This document shows positions 54,617-63,488 of a DNA stretch of 64,000 bases, piece by piece. Below the pieces are notes generated by a model. The model saw only the letters and a program-made list of their open reading frames with translations, had not been told where the DNA came from and did not search any database. How positions within the stretch are numbered: position 1 is the first letter of the stretch; each line of letters starts with the position of its first letter. Both the position numbers and the translations under genes were made by a program. This stretch comes from G965216255 sp965216255 (GTDB lineage: Bacteria > Bacteroidota > Rhodothermia > Rhodothermales > Bin80): positions 2,728,001 through 2,792,000 of the forward strand of contig OZ244148.1 in NCBI GenBank assembly GCA_965216255.1, read 5' to 3'.

Positions 54617-54925
54617 ATGGCTGGTAACGAACCGGAACGTCTGCCCGCCCACCAGACGCCAGCTCCGTTGTCGGAGCTGGCCGACGACCGGGCGCAGCTT
54701 TATGACATTCTGACCCGCGCTGGCCTCCAAGGCCGAGATGCACACGTATTCACGCAACTTATCGAAGAAATGGCCTCCGCCAATCTCATCCACCGCTTCG
54801 AAAGCAAGCTCGAGGCCCAAAATGCCAAACTGGATGCGCAAACGGCCAAATTCAACCTGCTGCTCTGGTTCATCGGTATCGGCGTCTCCGTCCTCATTGT
54901 CCTCAGCCTGATCGACAACCTGTGA
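54617..54925 (+). CDS. Small coiled-coil/membrane protein, 102 aa
   Basis: A protein starting MAGNEPERLPAHQTPAPLSE, with a helical middle (DRAQLYDILTRAGLQGRDAH), a predicted coiled coil (FESKLEAQNAKLDAQTAKFN) and a C-terminal transmembrane helix (LLLWFIGIGVSVLIVLSLID). This resembles the DUF1640-like coiled-coil family, often seen in bacterial accessory regions, but the function is unknown. An in-frame ATG at 54593 adds eight residues. Confidence 0.6.
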   Translation: MAGNEPERLPAHQTPAPLSELADDRAQLYDILTRAGLQGRDAHVFTQLIEEMASANLIHRFESKLEAQNAKLDAQTAKFNLLLWFIGIGVSVLIVLSLIDNL

Positions 54926-55286
54926 GTCATTAACAAAACCAGCACACGTGAGGTAGGCGACATGCGGATCTGCCCCCACTTGGTCGGTCTTGGCAAGAGT
55001 GAGTCTTCCGCATTGGTATCGCTACTACGGGCGTGGCTGGCAAGGTTGCAACCAGTTCTTTTAGGTAAGATGTTGCAGTCGGAATGACCGTTTAACGACG
55101 CTACGCGTGGTCGGCGGATTGTAACAGATCCGCTGTAGACCAAGAAGCGCCGCTGTGCAGGATTACAAGTCTATAGTAGGGTCGGGGGGGCTGGCGCGCC
55201 TACGGTAGGGTCCGGTGGCTATTTCCGTCGCTTTCGCTCCGGGCCTCAATCCGGCTCCCCTGGTCACGTTTCCAGCCCCCGCCACG
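54926..55286. other. Gene-free stretch in the accessory island
   Basis: About 360 bp of GC-rich sequence with a run of seven G near 55184, between the coiled-coil gene and the broken DNA methylase. No RNA gene, terminator or ORF is convincing here. Confidence 0.4.
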
Positions 55287-55748
55287 TCAAACCCAGCATG
55301 CGGTTTCCCCTCTTGAGAGAGATTCTCGAGTAGGTGTAATCAGGAGCTCGAACATTTCGATATGATGCTGGCCTTCATTGGCACCTTCGTTGTATGAAAC
55401 CCATGTTTTTCTGTCATCTCAGCGACCGCGTCTGCGTCATCATACGATATCAAGAAATTCCCGGGTATCCCCATACAAAGGTCGAAGAGCCTTTCGTGAT
55501 CGATTTCAGAGTAGGTATAGAGACGCCTGCCTGCCCGTTTCCCGGGGGCTGTGTAAGGGGGGTCTATGTAGTAGGTGACATCAGGCAGATCCATCGTTTT
55601 CTGCAGATACACTAGCCCGTCTCCTTCGAGAAAGGTCACACGTCCACGCAACAGAATTAAACTCCTGATCCGCTTAGCCAGCGTGACCGGATACCATCTA
55701 GACGCCACTCCGCCGTACGTGACGCGTACGGGCTCATGTGTAAAGTTA
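55287..55748 (-). pseudogene. Fragment of a D12-class (Dam-like) DNA adenine methyltransferase
   Basis: The minus-strand translation reads YGGVASRWYPVTLAKRIRSL, then the catalytic DPPYT (YIDPPYTAPGKRAG) and HERLFDLCMGIPGNFLISYD, clearly a class D12 N6-adenine methylase. After VPMK near 55375 the frame shifts and continues in another frame as GQHHIEMFELLITPTRE down to a TGA at 55287-55289. The N-terminal part with the SAM-binding GxxK is missing: the sequence runs into the IS at 55749. It is therefore broken at both ends. It may have belonged to a restriction-modification or solitary methylase locus. Confidence 0.85.
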
Positions 55749-57534
55749 GTGCTTGTACGAAAATACTTTAAATCTTCAATAAACAATAGGTTATATCTTG
55801 CAATTGGCGCTGAATCTGAGGGACGTATAGCCGATTCGGGCGTTTAAGAGCGCAAAACAGCTCACATTCGCCAGGGAAACCATGCGCAAGATTGTCCCAG
55901 AGTGCCGTGCACTCGACAGTACGCCGATTGAGGAGATTGCCATAGACCCGAGAATGCGCGACGACATGAGTGCGGTGCTCAAGGGTCTGCAGTGCGTCTA
56001 CTGCACGGCGGAATCCCGTGCCGCCTTGTTCACGATTCTGGAGGCGCACTTTCAGCCGGGTACACGCAAAGATGTCGGACGACCGGGCATGGATCTATGG
56101 CGCGTCATCGTGTTTGCCATAGTCAAGCAGTGCCTGGATCTGGACTACGATGCTTTGTTGTACCGGGCCAACAACGATCTCTTGCTGCGGGAGCTCTTGG
56201 GGCACGGAGACGCCGGGTTTGACGCGGTGAAGTACAGCAGACAGCGGCTGGTGGACAACGTGCAGCTTTTGACGCCGAAGCTTGTCCAGAAGGTGACCCA
56301 ATTGATAGTGCAGACGGGGCACAAGGTGGCTGGAAAACAGTCTGGGGCCGCGCTAGCCGGTCGCTGCGATTCCAGGGTGGTTAAGACGCATGTGCACTAT
56401 CCCACCGATGTGGGTCTGTGCTGGGATGCGGTTCGTGGTCTAATACGTGTGAGTGCACGCTCGGCTGCGGCATTCGCTCTTCCGGGCTGGCGCAAGCATG
56501 CGGATCGCACGCGGAAGATATACCAGGCCTTCAGCCGGGTGCGGACGGCCCCGCGCTACCGGCAGAATCCGAAAGGAGTGAAGGCGTACTTGCGCCAGTG
56601 CACACAGACTGCAGCACGTGCCCGTACGCTGTTAAATGCCTTGGCCACAGTGGAGAAATCGGAGGCGGCGCGAGTGGATATCGCGTATTACTTGCACTAT
56701 GTGGACTTGTTGGTGGATCAAATCCGGCGTCGCATCCTCTTGGGCAAGCAGATTCCACATGCGCAGAAAGTGTTTTCCATCCACAAGCCACATACGCGTT
56801 GGATCAGCAAAGGCAAGGCGGGCGTGCTGGCCGAGCTGGGCCTTCCGGTCGCACTGGTAGAAGATGAGCACCGGTTCATTTTGGCTTATCACATCCTGTG
56901 GGACACATCAGATGTAGAGGTGGCGGTAGCGATCATTGACGCGGTGCAGGCGGCTTTTCCAGAGTTTAATGCGTGCAGTTTTGACCGGGGCTTTCATAGC
57001 TTGAAGAATCGAGAAGCATTGGATGCTCGGCTGGCGCTCAATGCGCTTCCGAAGAAGGGCAAGCTTTCTCTGGCGGAGCGTGCGCGGGAGCGCGCGCCTG
57101 CGTTCAAGGCAGCGCGGCGGCAGCACCCGGCCGTCGAGTCGTGTCTGGCCAATTTTGGACTTCGGGGCGGTGCGCTGGTGCGGCAGAAGAGTCCGGAGAA
57201 CTTCGTGCTGATGGTGAGCCTGTCCGTGCTGGCAGTCAACGTGCACCGGCTGGGTTGCCTGCTGCGCGCCCAGGAACGGGCACGAATAAAGCGTCGGCGA
57301 AAGCGCGCGGCGTAGGCCCGCTACCACCTCGCAGAAAGGTCCCAATCGCAGGCCCCAAGGGACACGTATGCCCTCCCGATAGGAACACAACGCCCTTCGA
57401 GCCGCAAACTGCCCGTGCGCGCACGCAAGAGACGCCAGCATGGCCAAAACACTCGAAGCGGACCGTCAACGAACTCAAAAAACGACCGTGCCTGTGCATT
57501 CGAGGCCGAAAAAAGAGAGTATTCGGTCAATCAC
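55749..57534 (+). mobile_element. Insertion sequence, copy 2 (intact; ISNCY/IS5-like DDE type), 1786 bp
   Basis: The ends are fixed by terminal inverted repeats (gtgcttgtacgaa left; gtgattgaccgaa read inward from the right) and a 6 bp direct repeat aagtta (55743-55748 and 57535-57540). One uninterrupted transposase gene lies between, followed by about 220 bp of non-coding tail. It is inserted in a DNA methylase pseudogene. It lies in the same orientation as the dead copy at 3528-5288, about 50 kb away. Confidence 0.92.
55882..57315 (+). CDS. Transposase, DDE type (ISNCY/IS5-like), intact
   Basis: A 477-residue transposase with a DDE triad: Asp176 in VKTHVHYPTDVGLCWDA, Asp368 in FDRGFHSLKN and Glu419 in VESCLANFGLRG. 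The N-terminal 120 residues carry a helical DNA-binding region (LWRVIVFAIVKQCLDLDYDA). The THVHYPTD motif is common in ISNCY (ISDol1-like) transposases; I am not certain of the family name. It is full length and has no frameshift, so it is presumably active. Confidence 0.88.
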   Translation: MRKIVPECRALDSTPIEEIAIDPRMRDDMSAVLKGLQCVYCTAESRAALFTILEAHFQPGTRKDVGRPGMDLWRVIVFAIVKQCLDLDYDALLYRANNDLLLRELLGHGDAGFDAVKYSRQRLVDNVQLLTPKLVQKVTQLIVQTGHKVAGKQSGAALAGRCDSRVVKTHVHYPTDVGLCWDAVRGLIRVSARSAAAFALPGWRKHADRTRKIYQAFSRVRTAPRYRQNPKGVKAYLRQCTQTAARARTLLNALATVEKSEAARVDIAYYLHYVDLLVDQIRRRILLGKQIPHAQKVFSIHKPHTRWISKGKAGVLAELGLPVALVEDEHRFILAYHILWDTSDVEVAVAIIDAVQAAFPEFNACSFDRGFHSLKNREALDARLALNALPKKGKLSLAERARERAPAFKAARRQHPAVESCLANFGLRGGALVRQKSPENFVLMVSLSVLAVNVHRLGCLLRAQERARIKRRRKRAA

Positions 57535-57553
57535 AAGTTAGGGATCGCCAATT

Positions 57554-58941
57554 AAAGTCCGAAGTGCAACAACTGTAGACAAGGTAGTATGCCCCTGAGT
57601 AGAGACAGAAGATAGCACAGGCAACGCGGAAAACGAGCTTCTTCGGAGGGAGGGCGGAGCCCGACCGGAGAAGAAGCTGCTTGCTGGCCGAAGAAATTCG
57701 CGCTCCTTGACCTTTGAGGCAGCCAATGCCGACGGGCGAGCATGGCTCTTCCCCTGCGTGTAGGCACGCATGATGTCACCCGAACATGGTACAATGGTCT
57801 ATGGGTCTTTCTGGCGACGACCCGACTCAGACCATGGACGCGGAGGCTGCCACGCCCTCTAGTGCAGGAAGGAAAACCTCCGCCGGCGTGCGGTAGGCCA
57901 AGCATCGGCGCGGACGGTTGTTCAATTGCGCTTGCACCCGCCTCACCGCTGCCGGTTCAACCGTGTGAAAGTTGGTTGCCTTCGGGAAGTACTCTCGCAC
58001 CAGGCCGTTGGTGTGCTCGTTCAGACCACGCTCCCAGGAGTGGTATGGCCTCGCAAAGTAAAACGATGCGGAAAGCGCGCTGGCGATCTGCCGATGATGA
58101 GCGAACTCCTTGCCATTGTCCGCCGTGATAGTAAGTACCCGGTCCTTTACCGGACTGAGACAACCTATGATCGCATGGCGGACCCCGATCGCAGCCTTTG
58201 ACGCAACGTGCTCAAGAAACGTGAATTTCGAGGCGCGATCGACCATGGATACCAGTGCTCCCTGTTGTTTCGCCCCGATGATCGTATCAACCTCCCAGTC
58301 GCCTATCCGCGTCTTCTGCTCTACAATGGGATCACGTTCGCTGATGTCTACACGGTGCGGTATCAAGCCGCGCCCAGCACCGCTCTTGTTACGCCTGTTG
58401 TACCGCTTACCACGGCGACGCAGCAGCTTGTACAACGATCCGCCAGCCGCTCGGTCCGCCCAGCTATGCCTGTAAATCCATGTGGTGCTTACCGAAACGA
58501 CACCATCACGACGAAGTCGACCCGAGACCTGCTCTGGACTCCAGTGCAGGGCGAGCTTCTCACGCACAAGAGACCACATCGCTTCAGTCATCTTCCGTGG
58601 ACGCAACGATGCCTTCCTCCGCCGCCCGCTGGCCAAGCGGGTAGCCTGTTGATACCGGTAGCCCCTACCTCCGCTGTTGCGATGCAACTCCCGGCTGATC
58701 GTCGATGGCGAGCGACCCAACTGTCGCGCAATCTCGCGCAGCGAATCAGCTCGCTTCCTCAATGCGTGAATCTGGCACCTTTCCTCATAGGAAAGATGAT
58801 GATAGCCCGTCGCCATTTGATACCCTCCAATGATGTCTTAACGGAGCGTACCGGCATCATCTCGCTCACATGTAATCAGCGTGATGAATACGCGCTTGCT
58901 AGCGCGCTGTCATCCAAATCAAGTGTTGCACTTCGTTGTTA
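57554..58941 (-). mobile_element. IS30-family insertion sequence
   Basis: Inverted end sequences share cgaagtgcaaca (57560-57571 on the left; its complement near 58923-58934 on the right), as expected for IS30-type repeats, and enclose a complete transposase gene. The exact base at each end is uncertain by a few positions. The element starts only about 13 bp after the target duplication of the neighbouring IS and ends about 17 bp before the TnpB element. Confidence 0.75.
57827..58816 (-). CDS. IS30-family transposase
   Basis: A 329-residue IS30 transposase. The N-terminal HTH contains SYEERCQIHALRKRADSLRE and GRSPSTISRELHRN. The catalytic DDE residues lie in GDWEVDTIIG, LTITADNGKEFAHH and the Glu in SWERGLNEHTNGLVREYFPK. 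Length and motifs are complete, so it is probably functional. The gene lies on the minus strand between end sequences with the shared 12 bp motif. Confidence 0.95.
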   Translation of the reverse strand: MATGYHHLSYEERCQIHALRKRADSLREIARQLGRSPSTISRELHRNSGGRGYRYQQATRLASGRRRKASLRPRKMTEAMWSLVREKLALHWSPEQVSGRLRRDGVVSVSTTWIYRHSWADRAAGGSLYKLLRRRGKRYNRRNKSGAGRGLIPHRVDISERDPIVEQKTRIGDWEVDTIIGAKQQGALVSMVDRASKFTFLEHVASKAAIGVRHAIIGCLSPVKDRVLTITADNGKEFAHHRQIASALSASFYFARPYHSWERGLNEHTNGLVREYFPKATNFHTVEPAAVRRVQAQLNNRPRRCLAYRTPAEVFLPALEGVAASASMV

Positions 58942-58958
58942 AATGGGCCGATTGATAT

Positions 58959-60215
58959 AGATAAATGAACGCGGAACAAAGTATGTACAAGTACGTGTAA
59001 ATACCTGTGATACGCACCTACACATACCGGTGCCGACGGGTGAGGAAGGCGCAGGGCGAAGCACTGGACGCGTTGTTTCGGCATCTGGCGTGGCTGCGCA
59101 ATGACGCGGTGGCCCACTGCCGCAACGAGTTTGCCGAAGGCGGCAAGACGCCTTCCACCTTTGATCTGTACAAGAGGCTTACGGCCATGCGCCAAGACAA
59201 TGCGTATAATGCGGCGCAGCCTGTGCGCACCCAGCGCAGCATGCTCCAGCGCGTCCGCAGCGCCGACGACAAGTTCTTTGGCGAAGGCAAGGGCAGGCCA
59301 AGATTCAAGCCGGAAGTGCGATCCTTTGAACTCGAGGGCACCGTGCCGCGCAAGAACGGCCCGTACCATACGCTCCAGATAAAGGGCGTGGGCAAGCTGC
59401 GGTTCAAAGACAAGCGCGGCGTACTCTCCGGCGGCAACACCGTCCGGCTGGTCCGCATCCTGCAACACCCTTTAGGCACCGACTTCAACGTGCAGCATAA
59501 CGTCGTGGTGATCGCGGCGGACACGCGCGAGGCCATAGGTGTCGACGTGGGCGTAAAGGCCAACTGTTCGCTCTCTGACGGCACGCAGTACGCGCCCTTG
59601 CGGTTGCCGGAGCGCAAACGCCTCCAGCAAGCCGTTAGTCGTGCCAAGCGCGACAGCAAGACGCGCCGCAAAAAGAAGCTGGCCCTCACCCGCGAAAGCC
59701 GCAGGTTGGCCATGCGCCGCCGCAGCGAAGTACACCGCATTACGGGCGACATCGTGAAGAAGCACTCCGCATGGATTGTCGTCGAAGACCTGAGACTCCA
59801 AGCCATGACGGCCCGTGGCGACTCCCGCAAACGTGGGCTGAACCGTTCTATGCACGAGCAATGCCTCGGCATGCTCATGCAGCAACTCGCCTACAAGGCT
59901 GAAAGCGCCGGAGGCGAGCTCGTGAAAGTAAAGCCGTATACCAGCCAGACGTGCAGCGTGTGCGGCGCTCTGGCAAAGGACCAGCTGACGCTGGCCGTTC
60001 GCACGTTTGTTTGTAGCGAGTGCGGGCAGGACCGGGACGTTAATGCGACCCGTAACATCCGTCTGAGAGGCATGGAGCTTTTCGGCAGGGCAGGAGGCCC
60101 TGCGTGTCGGACGGAGGCGGCCACGGCCGTAAACGTCGTGCCTCTGGCCGCGTCCTCGGACGCGTCTAAGCGCGGCCACGAAACAGGATCGTGTAGCTAG
60201 ATGATTCATTTATCT
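58959..60215 (+). mobile_element. TnpB-only element (IS200/IS605 or IS1341 type)
   Basis: A lone tnpB with no tnpA. The 11-mer agataaatgaa at 58959-58969 is repeated in inverse orientation (ttcatttatct) at 60205-60215, a few bases beyond the tnpB stop, which may mark the element ends. Classical IS200/IS605 ends are not simple inverted repeats, so this boundary is tentative. The right end would carry the guide (omega) RNA scaffold. Confidence 0.6.
59007..60200 (+). CDS. tnpB: RNA-guided endonuclease TnpB
   Basis: A 397-residue TnpB with a complete RuvC active site: Asp180 in GVDVGVKANCSL, Glu260 in VVEDLRLQAMT and Asp344 in QDRDVNATRN. The zinc ribbon pairs CSVC and CSEC separate the last two motifs. 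The start is a GTG at 59007. With all catalytic residues it should be able to cut DNA guided by a right-end RNA. The C-terminus has a disordered tail (about 40 residues). Confidence 0.93.
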   Translation: MIRTYTYRCRRVRKAQGEALDALFRHLAWLRNDAVAHCRNEFAEGGKTPSTFDLYKRLTAMRQDNAYNAAQPVRTQRSMLQRVRSADDKFFGEGKGRPRFKPEVRSFELEGTVPRKNGPYHTLQIKGVGKLRFKDKRGVLSGGNTVRLVRILQHPLGTDFNVQHNVVVIAADTREAIGVDVGVKANCSLSDGTQYAPLRLPERKRLQQAVSRAKRDSKTRRKKKLALTRESRRLAMRRRSEVHRITGDIVKKHSAWIVVEDLRLQAMTARGDSRKRGLNRSMHEQCLGMLMQQLAYKAESAGGELVKVKPYTSQTCSVCGALAKDQLTLAVRTFVCSECGQDRDVNATRNIRLRGMELFGRAGGPACRTEAATAVNVVPLAASSDASKRGHETGSCS

Positions 60216-60281
60216 GTAAAAGTCCCTAAAGTTAGCATCCATGCTAGCCTTCAATCAATCCTAATCCCGATATAGCTGAGT

Positions 60282-61850
60282 ATGTCTACTATGCCGCGCA
60301 TCCTGTGGGCAGACGACGAAATCGATCTTCTGCGCCCGCATATCCTTTTCTTGGAGCAAAAAGGCTACAGCGTAACCAGTGTCACGAACGGTGCGGATGC
60401 ACTGGCAAGGATTAGAGAGGACCTGTTTGATGTAGTCCTCCTGGATGAGCAAATGCCGGGGATGGACGGCTTGGATACTCTTACGGCTATCAAAGAGGTA
60501 CAACCCGAAGTACCCGTGGTAATGGTCACGAAGAGCGAAGAGGAGCACCTAATGGAGGAAGCGCTCGGTGGCCAGATCAGCGACTACCTCACAAAGCCCG
60601 TTAACCCGAGCCAAATACTGCTGACTTGCAAGCGGCTGCTGGACCGTGTCAGGCTCCGGCACCAAAAGGCCTCGCAGGACTACCTGCGCAGATTCAATCA
60701 GATTACGCTTGCGCTCATGAATCCGCTCTCGCACAGCGAGTGGATTGACCTGTACCGGGAATTGGTCCACTATGATGCATCCCTGGACGGGGATGAGGCG
60801 GCCAGACAAATTCTCACTGACCAGTACCAAGAGGCCAACCGGTCGTTCGGGCGCTTCATCGAAGACTCCTACCGGAGATGGATACACTCGTTCGATGCCA
60901 AAGACAAGCAGGACCGCCCTGTCCTGTCTCAGGAAGTAATTCCGAACTGGGTATTTCCTGCGCTCAGCGGCAGCGGTCCCGTACTCTTCTTTGTCATTGA
61001 CTGCATGCGCTACGACCAGTGGCTAGAGTTTGAACGGCTGCTCCAGCCGCTGTATTCGATGGAAAAGGGGTTTCATTATTCGGTTCTGCCCACTGCAACG
61101 CCCTACGCCCGCAACGCTATCTTCAGCGGACTGCTGCCCCGGGACATTGCGCGGCGCTATGCCCGCAACTGGTCGGATGGGCAGGACGATGAACACAGCC
61201 GAAATCGCCATGAGGAGTCCTATCTTGAAGACCTGCTTCGGCGAAGTGGTAAGGAAGGCATTCGCATGCGCTATCGAAAGCTGACCAGCAAGGCCGATGG
61301 CCATGCCTTCGCTCAGGAAGCCATGGACTATCTTCAAATGGATCTTAGCGCCATTGTCGTCAACTTCGTAGACATCCTGGCCCACAGCCGGTCCGATTCA
61401 GACGTCTTAAAGGAACTTGCGCCAGATGAGCGTGCTTACCGCGCACTCTCGCGTACCTGGTTCGAACATTCCTGGCTATTCCAGGCCTTTCAGGTGCTGG
61501 CGGAGCATTCATGTACCATCGTGCTCACAACGGATCACGGCGCGGTGCGGAGCCTGCATCCCACAACGGTCAAGGGAGACCGCAATACTTCAACTGCACT
61601 GCGTTACAAGTGTGGCCGCGGCCTCTACGCCAACCAGAGACACGCCATATTCATCTCCGACCCACCGGCCTATGGCCTTCCGTCGGATCACCTGACCTCG
61701 AATTACATTATCGCCAAAGAGGATTACTACTTCGTGTACCCTACCAACTATCACCGATACGTCAACCAGTACCGGGACAGTCTTCAACACGGGGGAGCGT
61801 CGATGGAAGAAATGATCCTCCCGGTGATCACGATGCGATCAAGAAGGTAG
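60282..61850 (+). CDS. porX: PorX, response regulator with PglZ domain (T9SS regulator)
   Basis: A 522-residue protein with an N-terminal receiver domain (DDE at residues 11-13, phospho-acceptor Asp55 in VVLLDEQMPGMDG, Lys in YLTKP) and a C-terminal PglZ/alkaline-phosphatase-like domain (DCMRYDQW, SVLPTATPYARNAIFSG, VVNFVDILAHSRSD, LTTDHGAVR). This is the PorX layout, the response regulator of type IX secretion, working with PorY and sigma factor SigP in Porphyromonas. It supports the presence of T9SS, in line with the three sorting-domain proteins. folC follows directly after the stop. Confidence 0.93.
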   Translation: MSTMPRILWADDEIDLLRPHILFLEQKGYSVTSVTNGADALARIREDLFDVVLLDEQMPGMDGLDTLTAIKEVQPEVPVVMVTKSEEEHLMEEALGGQISDYLTKPVNPSQILLTCKRLLDRVRLRHQKASQDYLRRFNQITLALMNPLSHSEWIDLYRELVHYDASLDGDEAARQILTDQYQEANRSFGRFIEDSYRRWIHSFDAKDKQDRPVLSQEVIPNWVFPALSGSGPVLFFVIDCMRYDQWLEFERLLQPLYSMEKGFHYSVLPTATPYARNAIFSGLLPRDIARRYARNWSDGQDDEHSRNRHEESYLEDLLRRSGKEGIRMRYRKLTSKADGHAFAQEAMDYLQMDLSAIVVNFVDILAHSRSDSDVLKELAPDERAYRALSRTWFEHSWLFQAFQVLAEHSCTIVLTTDHGAVRSLHPTTVKGDRNTSTALRYKCGRGLYANQRHAIFISDPPAYGLPSDHLTSNYIIAKEDYYFVYPTNYHRYVNQYRDSLQHGGASMEEMILPVITMRSRR

Positions 61851-63149
61851 GTGGCCACCCTGACCGGTAGTATTTCCCAGTGGGAGGCATATTTGCTCAC
61901 GCTGCCGCGCTTTACCACCGCGGGTGCGTCTGCTTTCCGGCCTGGACTAGGGACCATGTCCTCAATGATGGAAGCCTTGGGTCGTCCCCACGAGGCCTTT
62001 GAGAGTGTGCATGTGGCCGGAACCAACGGCAAGGGTTCGACAGCCTCGCTATTGGCGGCCATATCGGCGGCATCGGGCCGGCGAACGGGATTGCATACAT
62101 CGCCGCATCTGTTACGCATCAATGAACGCCTGCGTCTAAATGGCGAGCCTGCACCTGATAGCTGGCTTGCTCACGCCGTAGACCGATGCAAGCCGTTATT
62201 TGACGACCTTAGGCCCACTTTTTTTGAAGCCACTACCGCGCTCGCATTCCTCTACTTTGCGGAATGCCAAGTAGACTTAGCCATCATCGAGGTGGGACTT
62301 GGTGGCCGGCTCGACGCGACCAACGTACTCGTTCCGACTTTATCTATTATCACGAGCATCTCTCTTGATCACACCGATTTGCTTGGGAGATCCATTGAAG
62401 AGATTGCCCGCGAAAAAGGAGGGATCATCAAACCCGGCGTGCCTGTGCTGGCAGGCACAGAAGACCGTGCCAGCAACGTAATTCGCCGCCTTGCCGCGGA
62501 GTGGAATGCCCCCTTTTACGAACCTCAATGCACCTTGGCGATCCGTTCCTCAACCCTGGTAGGGCTAATCCTTACGGTTCACAGTCCCACGAGAATTTAC
62601 CGGGATCTTGTCGTTGGTCTTGCAGGCGCACACCAGGCAGCCAATACACTCCTTGCCATACGTGCGGCGGAGCTGCTATCTGTGGCCCTCCAGCCAGGTC
62701 CCGTATACGACGGACTTCGGCACGTCGTGGCGCTCTCCGGCCTAAGGGGCAGACTTGAAACCCTGCAACACAACCCTCTGGTCGTAGTGGACGTTGCACA
62801 CAACCCGTCAAGTCTCACCGCTGTGTTGAATCTGGTTCGCGTGCTGTGCACCGGACGCCTCCTCGTGCTTTTCGCCGCAATGGTGGACAAGGATGTGCAA
62901 CAGATGGCAGCCATACTCGCGGCTGCCGGGGCACACGTCTTTGCCTGTGGACTGGACTCGCCGCGGGCATGGAAGGCGCCTGCCCTGGGGGCCGTGCTGA
63001 GACGCCAGGGTGCCACAGTACTGTCCACCGGCTCCGTAACGCTCGGGTGGCGCTTCGTCCTGGACACCGCCCGGAATAGTGATGCCATCTTGGTTGCCGG
63101 TTCGCATCAACTTGCGGCCGCTGTAATCGGACACGCAACACCAAGATAG
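61851..63149 (+). CDS. folC: Bifunctional folylpolyglutamate/dihydrofolate synthase
   Basis: This enzyme attaches glutamate to folates and, in many bacteria, also makes dihydrofolate from dihydropteroate. The 432-residue protein has the P-loop VAGTNGKGSTASLLAAI, then GLHTSPHLLRINERL and the Mur-ligase-type core (IIEVGLGGRLDATNVLVP, SLDHTDLLGRSIEEIAREKG, VVVDVAHNPSSLTAVLNL). It starts with GTG at 61851, one base after the porX stop, so the two genes are translationally linked. The pterin gene folE is 28 kb away. Confidence 0.95.
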   Translation: MATLTGSISQWEAYLLTLPRFTTAGASAFRPGLGTMSSMMEALGRPHEAFESVHVAGTNGKGSTASLLAAISAASGRRTGLHTSPHLLRINERLRLNGEPAPDSWLAHAVDRCKPLFDDLRPTFFEATTALAFLYFAECQVDLAIIEVGLGGRLDATNVLVPTLSIITSISLDHTDLLGRSIEEIAREKGGIIKPGVPVLAGTEDRASNVIRRLAAEWNAPFYEPQCTLAIRSSTLVGLILTVHSPTRIYRDLVVGLAGAHQAANTLLAIRAAELLSVALQPGPVYDGLRHVVALSGLRGRLETLQHNPLVVVDVAHNPSSLTAVLNLVRVLCTGRLLVLFAAMVDKDVQQMAAILAAAGAHVFACGLDSPRAWKAPALGAVLRRQGATVLSTGSVTLGWRFVLDTARNSDAILVAGSHQLAAAVIGHATPR

Positions 63150-63488
63150 CAGGTTCCAAGAAAAAGATTCTTGCTCTTGCCCTTTTGGGGCCGCCGCACG
63201 TACCTTTAACTCAAATTATTCGGAGAGGAGAGGCAACTGCGATTCGTTGCCAACGCAAGACATAACAATCGCGTCCATCCGCGCCTTGCCCGTTCTTGAG
63301 CCTACGCTCCTGGTAGGCAGTTATGATGTCCCCAATTTTCCCCATTTGGATGGGTGAAGCCTCCTCGGCTTGAGGAAAATTCCTAAATACAGGCGCGCAG
63401 ACGGCCTGTAGAGCGAGGTGTTGATCCCGTTTGCCGAATCCGAACGACCGTTTCGGAAATACCGCGAGCACATTCTACAACCGAAGAA
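63150..63488. other. Intergenic region between folC and rho
   Basis: About 340 bp that should contain the rho promoter and leader. The sequence around 63158-63215 contains TTG and TA-rich elements but no clear -35/-10 pair. Rho mRNAs often carry autoregulatory leaders; I see no specific structure. Confidence 0.4.
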
